DNA of 64,000 nt from NCBI GenBank assembly GCA_019694835.1, contig JAIBBE010000074.1:1-64000 (forward strand), given 5' to 3'. Made by a program: the position numbers and the translations under genes. Under the pieces are notes generated by a model. That model was not told the origin of the DNA and searched no databases. It saw only the letters and a program-made list of their open reading frames with translations. Of the stretch, positions 1-8,337 are shown piece by piece; the stretch's first letter is position 1; every line of letters begins with the position of its first letter. This DNA is from Fimbriimonadaceae bacterium. GTDB taxonomy: Bacteria > Armatimonadota > Fimbriimonadia > Fimbriimonadales > Fimbriimonadaceae.

Positions 1-81
1 CGCGATCCGTGTGAAAATGGCGCCGTAGGTTGGTTTGTTGCTCCGAATCCAGATGCCATCGCTCCGAAGGCCTTCAAACAC

Positions 82-156
82 TGGAGCCGGCGACAGGATT
101 CGAACCCGCGACCCGCTGTTTACAAAACAGCTGCTCTACCCCTGAGCTACGCCGGC
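82..156 (-). tRNA. tRNA-Thr (anticodon TGT)
   Basis: Read on the minus strand this is a full cloverleaf. The acceptor arm GCCGGCG pairs with CGCCGGC. The D stem begins GCTC. The anticodon stem GCTGT/ACAGC encloses the loop TTTGTAA, giving anticodon TGT (threonine, ACA codons). The T arm has the loop TTCGAAT. The discriminator base is T and a CCA end is encoded in the DNA (minus-strand bases opposite 82-84). It is 75 nt with CCA. It lies just downstream of, and on the same strand as, the lysine transaminase gene. Confidence 0.96.
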
Positions 157-186
157 TGGCGGTCAACATCCTACCAGAAAACGGCC

Positions 187-1533
187 TCAGGAACCTAGGT
201 CTGTCATGCACTCGTCCAGCAACGAAAGGAACCGATCCACATCTTCGGCGGTAACGCTCAGGTTCGGGCGGGTGCGGATGGACATGGTGCCGGCACCGAG
301 CAGCAGGAGATCAAACCGGTCAAGAGCGGCGGAAATCAGCGCCGATTTGCGCTCCGGCAAGCCAGTGGAGAAGCCTTGGTAGAGGCCCATGCCGCGGACG
401 TGCTGGATCCAGGTCGGGTGCTTGTCGGCGAGCGCGAGGAGGCCGCGATGCAGGTGGTCGCCGTTGACCGCTGCCCGTTCAATCAGTCCCTCGCGCTCGA
501 CGATTGCCATCTCTTGGACGACGCGCACCATGTCGGCCAGTGTGCCGCCCCAGGTGGAATCGAGAATGCCCATGTCGTCGAGGGGTTCGCGCATGAACAG
601 GACGCCGCTGCCGAACTTCTTGCCACTTGCGACGGCCAGTGGCGGGTGCGGGAGGTCGAAGTGGTCGACGGCGAACATCTTTCCGGTTGGGCCGAAGCCG
701 GTTTGGACTTCATCGAAGCCCAGGTACACATCGTATTGGTAGGCGAGTTCGCTGAGGCCACGGAAGAACTGGGGGAGAGCGACGCGCTGTCCGCCTGCGC
801 CTTGGATGGGCTCGACAATAATGCCGACGATTTCGTCCGCCATCTGCTCGACGACCGATTCGATCATCCGAAGGGCGCTTTCGGTCTTCGCGAGCCGCGC
901 CGACTCTTTGTCACCGCTGCCGATGCTGGGGAAGGGGACCTTGATGTTGGCACTGTTGGCGAGGCCCTGAAAGTCCTTAGTGGCGACGGTGTCGATGGTC
1001 TGGGTAACGCCAAGGGCGAAGACGGTGCGGCCGTGGAAGGCCTTGTCGAAGTACACGAAGCGCCGATTCGCGACCAGCTTGCCTTGTGCCAACCGCTTGG
1101 CGTTGAACTTCGAGACCATGTACTTCATCATGTTCTCGACCGCCTCAGCGCCTGAGTTCACGGCGTAAACCTCAAGGTTAGGACCGCGCATGCACTCGGG
1201 GGCGCATCGATGGAGCATGCGGTAGAAATCGAGGCACTCGCGGGTGAGGAAATCGGGGTTCGCGACCTTGTTGTTGGCGGCGAGCGTCAGCCGTTGGACG
1301 TAGTCTGGCTCGTACAAGCCGGGGTGGTTGTGGCCGATGAGTTTTGAGCCGTAGTAGCCGGCCCAGTCGAAAAGTTCCTGGCCATCGACGGTCACGAGCG
1401 TCATGCCGTTGCACTTCGCGAGGTCGAGCGCGAAGGGCTGGGGGTCGGTGATCACATACTGCCGAAGCTCGGTGATCATGGCTTCGGAAACGGGACCGGG
1501 GTAAGACGCGCGAACGGGCGGATGGGCTGTCAT
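187..1533 (-). CDS. lat: L-lysine 6-transaminase (class III PLP aminotransferase)
   Basis: This 448-residue class III aminotransferase most resembles L-lysine epsilon-aminotransferase, which moves the 6-amino group of lysine to 2-oxoglutarate, giving aminoadipate semialdehyde and glutamate. Visible landmarks are NSGAEAVENMMK (about 126-137), FHGRT (166-170), EPIQGAGG (241-248), FDEVQTG with Asp274 expected to hold the PLP ring nitrogen, and SGKKF with Lys305 as the likely Schiff-base lysine. STWGGTLADMVR near 330 is typical of the LAT subgroup and argues against an ornithine or GABA aminotransferase. The protein is cytosolic, with no signal peptide. The start ATG at 1533 has no clear ribosome site; a CATAAT-like element lies 12 bases upstream. 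No other lysine-catabolic genes are adjacent. Confidence 0.85.
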   Translation of the reverse strand: MTAHPPVRASYPGPVSEAMITELRQYVITDPQPFALDLAKCNGMTLVTVDGQELFDWAGYYGSKLIGHNHPGLYEPDYVQRLTLAANNKVANPDFLTRECLDFYRMLHRCAPECMRGPNLEVYAVNSGAEAVENMMKYMVSKFNAKRLAQGKLVANRRFVYFDKAFHGRTVFALGVTQTIDTVATKDFQGLANSANIKVPFPSIGSGDKESARLAKTESALRMIESVVEQMADEIVGIIVEPIQGAGGQRVALPQFFRGLSELAYQYDVYLGFDEVQTGFGPTGKMFAVDHFDLPHPPLAVASGKKFGSGVLFMREPLDDMGILDSTWGGTLADMVRVVQEMAIVEREGLIERAAVNGDHLHRGLLALADKHPTWIQHVRGMGLYQGFSTGLPERKSALISAALDRFDLLLLGAGTMSIRTRPNLSVTAEDVDRFLSLLDECMTDLGS

Positions 1534-1626
1534 GGCGGCAGGCAGATTATGGCAGATTTCGCCGAAAGCGCACGGAAAGATAGAATACGAGAAACTTCGT
1601 ACGAAGACTTTCGGTAATTGTTTCCG

Positions 1627-2223
1627 ATGAACAGAGGAACCCTACGAACGATCGGCGCGATCCTGGCCGGGATCGTGATCACCACGGCCATGGCGGCTCA
1701 GCTGCCATCGAAAGACATCGTGCTTGGCCGCAAACTTTTCATGTTGCTGAAGCCCGAAGTGACGGCGGAGTTGAAGATCACCAAGGACCAGTCGGCCAAG
1801 ATCCAGAAGGCTACCGGCGGAGCGGCGACGACTGAGGGCGGCAAGGTTCGGGTCAAAATGGGCCCAGGAACCGACTTTGGCAAGATGGAAACGGAGTGTT
1901 TTGCGATCTTGACTTCGGGGCAGCGGGTGCGGCTCGATGAGATTTGGATTCAGCGCAACGGAGCCCTCGCGGTTTGCGATGCAACGCTAGCATCAAAGGT
2001 TGGTGTGTCCAAGGAGCAGATCAAGAAGATTGAGGCGATCATCGATGATACGATGCACGACATGATGGAAGGAGCGCGGGAAGGCAACCAGATTCGCCTC
2101 ACTTCCGAGAGCACCAGCAGCGCCCGGAAGACGGGAATCAAGCAGGCTGCTAAGGTCCTTACGGCCGACCAATTGAAGAAGCTCGATGCCCTGAAGGGTG
2201 CGCCATTCAAGTTTAACGATTAG
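1627..2223 (+). CDS. Exported LTxxQ-like helical protein, copy 1
   Basis: A protein of about 198 residues with an N-terminal hydrophobic export signal ending near AMAAQ. The mature part is helical and carries recurring motifs of the LTxxQ kind: LKITKDQ, LTSGQRVRLDEIW and LTADQLKKLDALKG. This pattern is known from periplasmic Spy/CpxP-like proteins and from related families in planctomycetes and relatives, but the sequence is too diverged to claim chaperone function. I chose ATG 1627 over the upstream in-frame TTG at 1618 because residues 1-9 of the longer form add nothing to the signal peptide. A TAGAAT box lies about 45 bp upstream (near 1580). The next gene is a paralogue, 9 bp downstream. 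Confidence 0.7.
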   Translation: MNRGTLRTIGAILAGIVITTAMAAQLPSKDIVLGRKLFMLLKPEVTAELKITKDQSAKIQKATGGAATTEGGKVRVKMGPGTDFGKMETECFAILTSGQRVRLDEIWIQRNGALAVCDATLASKVGVSKEQIKKIEAIIDDTMHDMMEGAREGNQIRLTSESTSSARKTGIKQAAKVLTADQLKKLDALKGAPFKFND

Positions 2224-2232
2224 GAGAATCTT

Positions 2233-2844
2233 ATGAAATTATTGAACTCATTTTGGCTTCGCGCCTTGCTTGTCGTCACTGCAGCCATTGCTTCGGTTGT
2301 TGGTCTTGCCCAAGAGCATCCTTCGGGTAAGCAAATGCTTCTCGGCCAGAAGATCTTCACCGCCTTCTCGGAGCCGGCTCGCGCTGAACTGAAGATTACG
2401 CCTGCACAGTATCAGAAAATGCAGGACGCGTTCGAGGGCCAAGTTCAAGTCGACGGCGACAAGATCATGGTCCAGATTTCGGGTACGACAAGTATGGAAG
2501 ACATGTCGGAAGCGGCCCTGAAGGTTCTTAACGCCGACCAGGTCAAGCGGCTCGATGAAATCTGGCTTCAGCAGGCCGGAGCGGCCGCAATACTCGATAA
2601 GAAGATCGCAAAGACCCTAGGCATTTCAACAGAGGTGGTGACGAAAGCCGAGTCGATTGCCGACAAAGCTGGCGCGGAAATGATTGATCTGATGCAAGGC
2701 GGTCCAGACGAGGGGACGATGAAGGAGATGCGCAAGATTCGCGAAAGTGCGATGAAGAAGATCGAGGATCTTCTGACGGCGGATCAGAAGAAGAAACTTG
2801 AAGAGATGAAGGGCAAGCCTTTTGATCGAAAGAAGAAAAGTTAG
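2233..2844 (+). CDS. Exported LTxxQ-like helical protein, copy 2
   Basis: This 203-residue protein is a tandem paralogue of the preceding gene. It has a signal peptide ending near GLAQE, then the same motif order: ILGQK-like opening, ELKITPAQYQKMQ, LNADQVKRLDEIWLQQ, and LTADQKKKLEEMKGKPF at the C-terminus. GGAGA at 2222-2226 overlaps the stop of copy 1 and is a good ribosome site, so the two genes are probably co-transcribed. The function is unknown. The shared RLDEIW and ADQ motifs mark the family more reliably than any domain I can name. Confidence 0.7.
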   Translation: MKLLNSFWLRALLVVTAAIASVVGLAQEHPSGKQMLLGQKIFTAFSEPARAELKITPAQYQKMQDAFEGQVQVDGDKIMVQISGTTSMEDMSEAALKVLNADQVKRLDEIWLQQAGAAAILDKKIAKTLGISTEVVTKAESIADKAGAEMIDLMQGGPDEGTMKEMRKIRESAMKKIEDLLTADQKKKLEEMKGKPFDRKKKS

Positions 2845-2855
2845 ACCTCCCCAGA

Positions 2856-2949
2856 GTGGCGCGGGCATCCTGCCCGCGCTGCACCCTCTATCGGAGTATC
2901 CTCCTTACCTCCAATAGGCTTACGAGCGCGGGCAGGATGCCCGCGCCAC
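2856..2949. repeat. REP-like hairpin unit, two copies in inverted orientation
   Basis: A 25-bp unit at 2856-2880 is present as its exact reverse complement at 2925-2949. Each unit is itself a hairpin: a 9-bp stem GCGCGGGCA/TGCCCGCGC round a TCC loop, preceded by GTG. The pair could also fold on itself with a 44-nt loop. It lies 12 bp past the stop of the LTxxQ pair, so it may protect or terminate that transcript. Related copies are at 3102-3126, 37132-37156, 38099-38123 and 38939-38963. Confidence 0.9.
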
Positions 2950-3101
2950 ACTGATACGATCCACACCTCAGCTGCCTTTAAGGTAGCTCCAGAATCCGTC
3001 CGGATGAAGATTCGGCTGGACAACCGAGTCTGACCCTAACGCGATTCGCAAGCCGCGACGGCTACTGATTTGCAGGAAGCGTTGAATCTGCAAGGCCTGC
3101 C

Positions 3102-3126
3102 AGCGCGGGCAGGATGCCCGCGCCAC
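3102..3126 (-). repeat. REP-like hairpin unit
   Basis: An exact further copy of the 25-bp hairpin unit, in the same orientation as the 2925-2949 copy. It ends 28 bp before the likely TTG start of the ABC exporter. An open reading frame runs through it from 3070, but translating a dispersed repeat as the N-terminus of a transporter is implausible, so it helps to fix the start downstream. Confidence 0.9.
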
Positions 3127-3153
3127 TACCGAAGGGGTCACAATAGAATCGAC

Positions 3154-4902
3154 TTGCAGCGCAGCTTCCGCCCCGACCGACGCATCACCGGCGAACTTGC
3201 CGCCCAGCGAAAGACCATCATCAAGGGTCTCTTGTGCAGTGGCGCGTCGGCGGCGTTGCTGTCGGCTACCGCTTGGTTCGTCAAGTTCATTCTCGACGCA
3301 GTCGAGAAGGGGCACTCAGAGCGGCTGGCTTGGCTAAGCCTCGCCGTCATCGTCCTGTTCGGCGTCAAGTACTGGTTCACCCGGGGGCAGACTTACTTCC
3401 TCAGCGAGGCGGCGACGCGGCTGACCTCCGACCTTCGCGTCCGCCTCTTCAGCAAGCTTCTCCGGCTTCCGATGAGCTACTTCAACGAGAAGCGAGCGGG
3501 GGCAATTCAGAGCGTCTTGACCAACGATGTCGGCGTCTACCAAAGCGCAATCACCGTTGTTCGCGATGCCATCGACGGACCGATCAAAGTCCTCACCGGG
3601 CTCGTCACCATCTTCCTCATTCAGTGGCAACTCGCCTTGGCCTCCATGGCCGTGCTGCCCCTCATGGTGGTCGTCATCCAGCGCAACGGCAAGCGGATGA
3701 AAGTCGCGCAAGCAGAAGTTCAGGAGAGCCTTTCGCACCTTAACGCGATGACGCAGGAGACGCTGCAGGGAACCCGCATCATCAAGGCCTTCGGCGCTGA
3801 AGAGAGAGTGGCGGATCGGTACAGCGACTTGGTGGAGTCGAGTTTCCAAAGCCAGATGAAGGCGACCCGTCGCGTTGCCAGTCTTCGCCCGATGGTCGAG
3901 TTGATCGGAGCCTTCGCCCTTGCCATCGTTGTCTACCTTTGCGGCCGCCTCGTGAACGCGGGGCAGCTCACCGTAGCCCAACTCGGCGCATTCATCATGG
4001 CGCTCGACGTCATCAACCAAGGCTTTAAGAACCTTGCTTCGCTTGGCAACACTTACAAGCAAGTTCAGGCCGCTGCGGACCGCATTTACTCGGAGATCCT
4101 CGACGTTCCCGAGTCCCTCGCGGACGACGAGAACGCGATCGAGATCACGGAGCCGGTTGGTCGGATCGAGTTTCGAAATGTCGGCTTTGTCTACGCTGAT
4201 GGCCATCGCGCCCTGTGCGATGTTAGCTTCGTCATCGAGCCGGGCGAGAGTCTGGCTTTGGTGGGACCCAGCGGAGCCGGGAAGAGCACGATCGCGGATT
4301 TGCTTCTTCGTTTCTATGACCCGACCGAGGGCGTTATCCTCTTCGATGGCATCGATGTGCGGCGCCTGAAGGCATCTTGGCTGCGCGACCAAATTGGGGT
4401 GGTACCGCAGCAGACGTTCCTCTTCTCCGGCTCGATCCTGGACAATATCCGGCTCGGCGCGCCCACAGCCGACGACCAACAGGTTAGAGAAGCCCTGCGC
4501 GCCGCCCATGCCGAGGGGTTCGTGCTCCGAGAAGACAAGGGGCTTGCGTCCGAACTTGGAGAACGCGGCGTCAGGCTGAGTGGGGGTGAGGCCCAACGCA
4601 TCGCGATTGCGCGCGCCGTGATTCGCCGACCCCGAGTTCTGCTCCTTGACGAGGCGACCAGCAACCTCGACGCGGTCAGCGAAAAGGCGGTGCAGGAAGC
4701 GCTGGATGAGATCATGCAGAACCGCACGAGCCTTACCATCGCGCATCGCCTGACCACCGCCGCCCGAGCGGACAAGATCCTCATGCTGCGTCGGGGAGAG
4801 GTCATCGAGTTCGGGAGTCACACCCAACTCATGGAGCGCGATGGGGCCTACGCCGCAATGTATCGCGCGTTCACCAGTGGCTTGCTCGCAGGTGAGCTTT
4901 GA
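3154..4902 (+). CDS. ABC-type exporter, fused membrane and ATPase domains (MsbA-like)
   Basis: A half-transporter of about 582 residues with an N-terminal six-helix membrane domain (roughly residues 20-300) and a C-terminal ATPase domain (about 345-575). The ATPase has Walker A GPSGAGKST, a Q-loop near VVPQQTF, the signature LSGGEAQ, Walker B VLLLDEATSNLD and the switch His in IAHRLTT. It would act as a homodimer exporting lipid, peptide or drug; the substrate cannot be read from sequence. I prefer the TTG at 3154, giving MQRSFRPD, because the frame upstream crosses a dispersed repeat and a TAGAAT box sits at 3144-3149. That box is only four bases from the TTG, closer than usual. It overlaps the next gene by four bases (TTGA). 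Confidence 0.88.
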   Translation: MQRSFRPDRRITGELAAQRKTIIKGLLCSGASAALLSATAWFVKFILDAVEKGHSERLAWLSLAVIVLFGVKYWFTRGQTYFLSEAATRLTSDLRVRLFSKLLRLPMSYFNEKRAGAIQSVLTNDVGVYQSAITVVRDAIDGPIKVLTGLVTIFLIQWQLALASMAVLPLMVVVIQRNGKRMKVAQAEVQESLSHLNAMTQETLQGTRIIKAFGAEERVADRYSDLVESSFQSQMKATRRVASLRPMVELIGAFALAIVVYLCGRLVNAGQLTVAQLGAFIMALDVINQGFKNLASLGNTYKQVQAAADRIYSEILDVPESLADDENAIEITEPVGRIEFRNVGFVYADGHRALCDVSFVIEPGESLALVGPSGAGKSTIADLLLRFYDPTEGVILFDGIDVRRLKASWLRDQIGVVPQQTFLFSGSILDNIRLGAPTADDQQVREALRAAHAEGFVLREDKGLASELGERGVRLSGGEAQRIAIARAVIRRPRVLLLDEATSNLDAVSEKAVQEALDEIMQNRTSLTIAHRLTTAARADKILMLRRGEVIEFGSHTQLMERDGAYAAMYRAFTSGLLAGEL

Positions 4903-5702
4903 GCGATTTCCTGCTTGATGTTGAGTGTCTGAGCGCAGGCTACAGCAGGACGACCGTGCTGACGGGCATCGCCTTCAAGCTCAGTCCTGGCGAAATCGTC
5001 GCGCTTCTGGGGCCCAATGGCAGTGGCAAGTCCACCTTGCTCCGAACGATCACGAAATCCCTTCCACCCCTGGCCGGTTCCGTTCGCGTTGCGGGGGAAT
5101 CGCTTGATCGCTTGTCGTACCAAGACTTGAGTCGGCGCTTGGCCTATGTGCCACAGCAGGAGAGCCATGTCTTCGCATTCACCGTGCGCGAGGTGGTGCT
5201 GATGGGCCGATTGCCGCATTCCGATTCTCTCTTCGAGACGACCGGCGATCATCGCGCGGCAGTGCGAGCCATGGACGATGCCGACTGCCTGCACCTTGCC
5301 GACCGTCCCGTCACCGAGCTCAGTGGTGGCGAGGCCCAGCGCGTGCTGATTGCCCGCGCCCTAGCCCAGGAGACCTCCCTGCTCCTTCTCGACGAGCCGA
5401 CCTCGCACCTCGATGTCTCCCACCAACTTGCGATCGGTGACCTCTTGCGGGGCTTGGCAGGGAAGGGGTACGGCATTCTTGTCGCGGTCCATGACTTGAA
5501 CTGGGCGGCGACCTTTGCCCACCGTGGACTCCTGTTGGACCGGGGACACCTCGTTCTGGACGCGGCAATGCCTGCGATCTTGGAGAGTTCGCGTTTGGAA
5601 GAGACGTATGGCGTTGCATTCCAAAGGGTGACGGATGAGGTCGGCAATCTCCACGTCTTCCCGAGTACCCCGAACGCGGGTAAGGTCCAAGAACGACGAT
5701 GA
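4899..5702 (+). CDS. ABC transporter ATP-binding protein, FecE/BtuD type
   Basis: A 267-residue ATPase subunit of the class serving iron-siderophore and cobalamin importers. Walker A is GPNGSGKST (about 39-47), followed by the Q-loop YVPQQES, signature LSGGEAQRV and Walker B LLLLDEPTSHLD. Typical of the class is VAVHDLNWAATFAHRGLLLDRG at the C-terminal part. The start is TTG, overlapping the stop of the exporter as TTGA. No permease or substrate-binding protein of an importer is next to it, so its partners are elsewhere or it has another role together with the exporter. Translation is probably coupled to the gene before. Confidence 0.85.
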   Translation: MSDFLLDVECLSAGYSRTTVLTGIAFKLSPGEIVALLGPNGSGKSTLLRTITKSLPPLAGSVRVAGESLDRLSYQDLSRRLAYVPQQESHVFAFTVREVVLMGRLPHSDSLFETTGDHRAAVRAMDDADCLHLADRPVTELSGGEAQRVLIARALAQETSLLLLDEPTSHLDVSHQLAIGDLLRGLAGKGYGILVAVHDLNWAATFAHRGLLLDRGHLVLDAAMPAILESSRLEETYGVAFQRVTDEVGNLHVFPSTPNAGKVQERR

Positions 5703-6091
5703 GAGTGACGATTTGCAAGTTCTGCGACTTCGCCTGCATGCTGGAAGGGGGCAAGGGTTCGGTGATCGGGATGTTCGACACTATCGGCAGCCGCGAGTTC
5801 CCGATGACCCACCACACCTTCCACATTTGTCTGGAAATCGAGTTCGATCCTACCGAAGCGGGCGTAGTCGATCTCGATGTCGCTCTCGTCGATGACGATG
5901 GCAAACGCCTCTTTGGCGTGAAGCAAGAACTCCCCGTCGCCCAGCCGCCCGTGGGCCGCAACGTGCGCATTCTGCAGGACTTCGCTGTGGAGAACCTCAC
6001 GTTCGAACGCCCGGGAACCTACCGCCTCGATGTCGTATGCAACGGTCGGACGGTAGGCGAAGAGCGGCTGTACGTGTTGCAGCAGTATTGA
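5699..6091 (+). CDS. DUF6941-like small protein
   Basis: A 130-residue cytosolic protein of a beta-sandwich type. The segment GSVIGMFDTIGSREFP followed by a run of alternating strands (HICLEIEFD, VDLDVALVDDDGKRL) and the closing GTYRLDVVCNGRTVGEERLYV matches what I recall of the DUF6941 family, whose function is unknown. The N-terminus has three cysteines in CKFCDFAC, a possible metal site. The start ATG overlaps the preceding ATPase gene as ATGA, so it is the third gene of a tightly overlapped operon. It ends four bases before the stop of the convergent hydrolase gene. Confidence 0.6.
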   Translation: MRVTICKFCDFACMLEGGKGSVIGMFDTIGSREFPMTHHTFHICLEIEFDPTEAGVVDLDVALVDDDGKRLFGVKQELPVAQPPVGRNVRILQDFAVENLTFERPGTYRLDVVCNGRTVGEERLYVLQQY

Positions 6092-6095
6092 TGGG

Positions 6096-6893
6096 TTACT
6101 TCGACTTACTCAACAGGCCCAGCCACCTCTTCCAGCCTTCGTCGTGAGCTTTCTTGTTGGCGGGCGTCGCATCGGGTTGCTCGCCAGCACGCATGAAGCC
6201 GTGGCCGGCACCGTCGTAAATCACTGGATCGAACGTCTTCTTGGCGTCCTTCATTAGCTTCTCGCTCTCAGGGATCGTCGCGTTGATGCGGTTATCATTT
6301 CCCCCATAGAACCCGTAAACAGGGGACTTGATCTTGGCGATTTCGGCCGATTCGGTCGGACCGCTTCCGTAAAAGACGTAGGCACCAGACAGGTCCTGTC
6401 GGTGCGTCGCGAAGCGGAACGTCTGCGTCCCGCCCCAGCAGAACCCGGCAACCGAGACCTTGCCATTGGAACTCGGAATCTTTTTGGCGTAGTCGCAGGC
6501 CGCATCGAGATCACCCGTGACTTGGGCAGGTGGAAGGCCGCTGATGGCTTCGCGCACCTTGCCCACGTCTTCGAAGTCCGGAGTGCGTCCGCCCTTCGGG
6601 CCAAGGCCGGACACGAAATCGGGGGCGATCGCGATGTATCCATTCTCCGCAAGCCGATCGCAGACGCTCATTGCCCAGTCGGTCAGTCCCATGATTTCGT
6701 GGATGACGACGACGACCGGAGCCTTGCCCTTGACCTCGGGATAGACAACAAAGGCCTTCACCACTCGGCTGCCGTTCTTGAGTTCAACCCACTCTTGGTG
6801 ACGAGGGGAGTCGGCAAGCCGTTTCTTGGCCCAATCTTGGCCAAAAGCGAGCGAGGCGGCAACGAGGGTCAGCAGGATTGCGATCGCTTTCAT
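6096..6893 (-). CDS. Exported dienelactone hydrolase family protein
   Basis: This 265-residue alpha/beta-hydrolase has a signal peptide cut near AFGQD. The family triad is intact: Cys152 in GFCWGG, Asp200 in YGGNDNRI and His231 in GAGHGFMR. The early HEIMGL motif with Glu66 matches the Glu that activates the cysteine in dienelactone hydrolases. Family members hydrolyse dienelactones or other cyclic esters; here export suggests a different ester substrate. The gene appears leaderless: TAAACT (opposite 6901-6906) lies seven bases before the ATG. It is followed upstream by a PDZ-hydrolase gene on the same strand, part of a hydrolase cluster. Confidence 0.85.
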   Translation of the reverse strand: MKAIAILLTLVAASLAFGQDWAKKRLADSPRHQEWVELKNGSRVVKAFVVYPEVKGKAPVVVVIHEIMGLTDWAMSVCDRLAENGYIAIAPDFVSGLGPKGGRTPDFEDVGKVREAISGLPPAQVTGDLDAACDYAKKIPSSNGKVSVAGFCWGGTQTFRFATHRQDLSGAYVFYGSGPTESAEIAKIKSPVYGFYGGNDNRINATIPESEKLMKDAKKTFDPVIYDGAGHGFMRAGEQPDATPANKKAHDEGWKRWLGLLSKSK

Positions 6894-6903
6894 GACCCGC
6901 AGT

Positions 6904-8283
6904 TTAGCCCGGTTTCGACCCCTTGTCGGCGATCACGTCGCGGACCCATTTCATGAGCAGATTCGTAAAGGCGGGATTGAACGTGCCCTTCGAATAACCT
7001 TTTAGTGCGTCTGCTTCGGTCGGAAAGTCATGGAAGAGGTGATCTGAGTTCGGGACCGACTCGAAACGACCCCAGCCCGGGTTCTTCTTGTTGACGATGT
7101 CGGCGATCAGGCGGTGGTCCGCGTCGTAGGTCACGAAGTCGCTTATGCCCCGGGCAGCGAGGACATGCGCGTTGCAGCGCGCCCAGTAGTAGGGGAAGTT
7201 CGTATCCGAAAGTTGGTCCCAGAACTTAAGGGACTTGCCGTTGAAGAATCCACCCGGCATGAGCTGATCGGCCAATTGGCTGAGTTGGGGATGCGTTTTT
7301 TTGATTTCGGCAATCGACTTGTCCTCATGGAAGACCAGCGCCATCAAGCGGCTGGATTGGCGCACCAACTCGTCCGCTTGCTCATACGAATCGCCGCCCA
7401 AGATGCCCTGATAGCGCAGGGTATCCAGGAGGTACTCAAACCAAGTGCGTGCAGCGGTGCCATAGACCGCGATGCCTTTGACGGGCTCCTCGCAGGCAAT
7501 CATAGGTCCGAAGGCTCCACCCATGCTGTGGCCAAAAATGAACACATTGCTCGGATCGACTTCGGGGAGTGCCTTGAGCTGCTTTAGGGCTTGGCGGTAG
7601 ATATCGAGTTCGGTGGTGTAGTCGAGTTGCGGGAAGGGTCCGCCCTCGCTGTCGCCAACGCCTGGCTTCTCGATGCGCATCGTGACGAATCCACTCTTGG
7701 CGAACTCATAGAGAATTGGTCCATCGAGAGTGGTCACGTCGCCCTTCGAACCCTCCAAAGTGAAGTCGTACGAAATCGGCGAAAAGCCCTGAATGAAGAA
7801 GAGCGCCGGGAATTTGCCCGGGCGTTTCGGGGTGGTGATGATCGTCCGCATACGTTCGCCATGGCTCACGACATGGCTGTAGGTGACCGAGTAGTCCGCT
7901 GTGCCGGGATCGCGGGGCTTTTCCAGCAGGGTGCCGGCAACGTCGATCACTTTGCCGTCTCGAACCACTTGAAAGTTCAACGTCGACCCGCTCTTCGTCT
8001 CCCGAATGGTCGAACCGATCATGCTGGCGCTCACCGGTTTGCCGTTGAGGGTCAAGACGATATCGCCCGCCTTCAGTCCAATCTTTTCGGCGGTAAGTCC
8101 TTTGATCGGCGCCTGACAAACGAGTCCCTGGCCGGAGGCAAGCTTGTGTGCGGCGACGACTTCGGGCGGGGCAGGCGAGAAGGAGAGTCCCAAGGCACCG
8201 CGTCGGGGAAGCGGTTCGGCTTGAACGGGAAGCCCTTGGCTAAACTGGGCGTTGGCGACGAGACTGACAGCGAGGATGTTCAT
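6904..8283 (-). CDS. Exported PDZ-domain alpha/beta-hydrolase, copy 1
   Basis: A 459-residue protein with a short signal peptide, a PDZ domain at about 28-120 (GLTAEKIGLKAGDIVLTLNGKPV) and an alpha/beta-hydrolase domain from about 130. The nucleophile elbow is GHSMGGA with Ser253; Asp in SDFVTYDADH and His in NSDHLFHDF complete a likely triad. The GVGDSEGG segment resembles prolyl-oligopeptidase-like or X-Pro esterases. The substrate is unknown. Its promoter TACAAT (opposite 8291-8296) ends seven bases before the ATG, so the transcript is probably leaderless, and the box lies inside a perfect palindrome at 8284-8298. It is divergent from a PadR-type gene that is its likely regulator, and paralogous to 8980-10308. 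Confidence 0.85.
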   Translation of the reverse strand: MNILAVSLVANAQFSQGLPVQAEPLPRRGALGLSFSPAPPEVVAAHKLASGQGLVCQAPIKGLTAEKIGLKAGDIVLTLNGKPVSASMIGSTIRETKSGSTLNFQVVRDGKVIDVAGTLLEKPRDPGTADYSVTYSHVVSHGERMRTIITTPKRPGKFPALFFIQGFSPISYDFTLEGSKGDVTTLDGPILYEFAKSGFVTMRIEKPGVGDSEGGPFPQLDYTTELDIYRQALKQLKALPEVDPSNVFIFGHSMGGAFGPMIACEEPVKGIAVYGTAARTWFEYLLDTLRYQGILGGDSYEQADELVRQSSRLMALVFHEDKSIAEIKKTHPQLSQLADQLMPGGFFNGKSLKFWDQLSDTNFPYYWARCNAHVLAARGISDFVTYDADHRLIADIVNKKNPGWGRFESVPNSDHLFHDFPTEADALKGYSKGTFNPAFTNLLMKWVRDVIADKGSKPG

Positions 8284-8298
8284 ATTACAAATTGTAAT
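8284..8298. promoter_or_regulatory. Palindromic operator candidate over divergent promoter
   Basis: ATTACAA-A-TTGTAAT is a perfect 7-bp inverted repeat round one base. It abuts the ATG of the PDZ-hydrolase gene and contains that gene's TACAAT -10 box (opposite 8291-8296), so a bound protein would block the promoter. The PadR-type regulator starts 40 bp away in the other direction. PadR-family and BlaI-type repressors bind similar TACA-N-TGTA palindromes. Confidence 0.6.
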
Positions 8299-8337
8299 AC
8301 ATGACTTCCGGTCGTCGCTGGTTCCAGGATTCGACCA

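Noticed and set aside
3070..3153. N-terminal extension of the ABC exporter
   Set aside because: The frame runs through a REP-like repeat at 3102-3126 and upstream of a TAGAAT box, so it is not likely to be translated.
3334..4827. Open frame of 497 codons on the minus strand
   Set aside because: Antisense to the ABC exporter, whose ATPase motifs are unambiguous.
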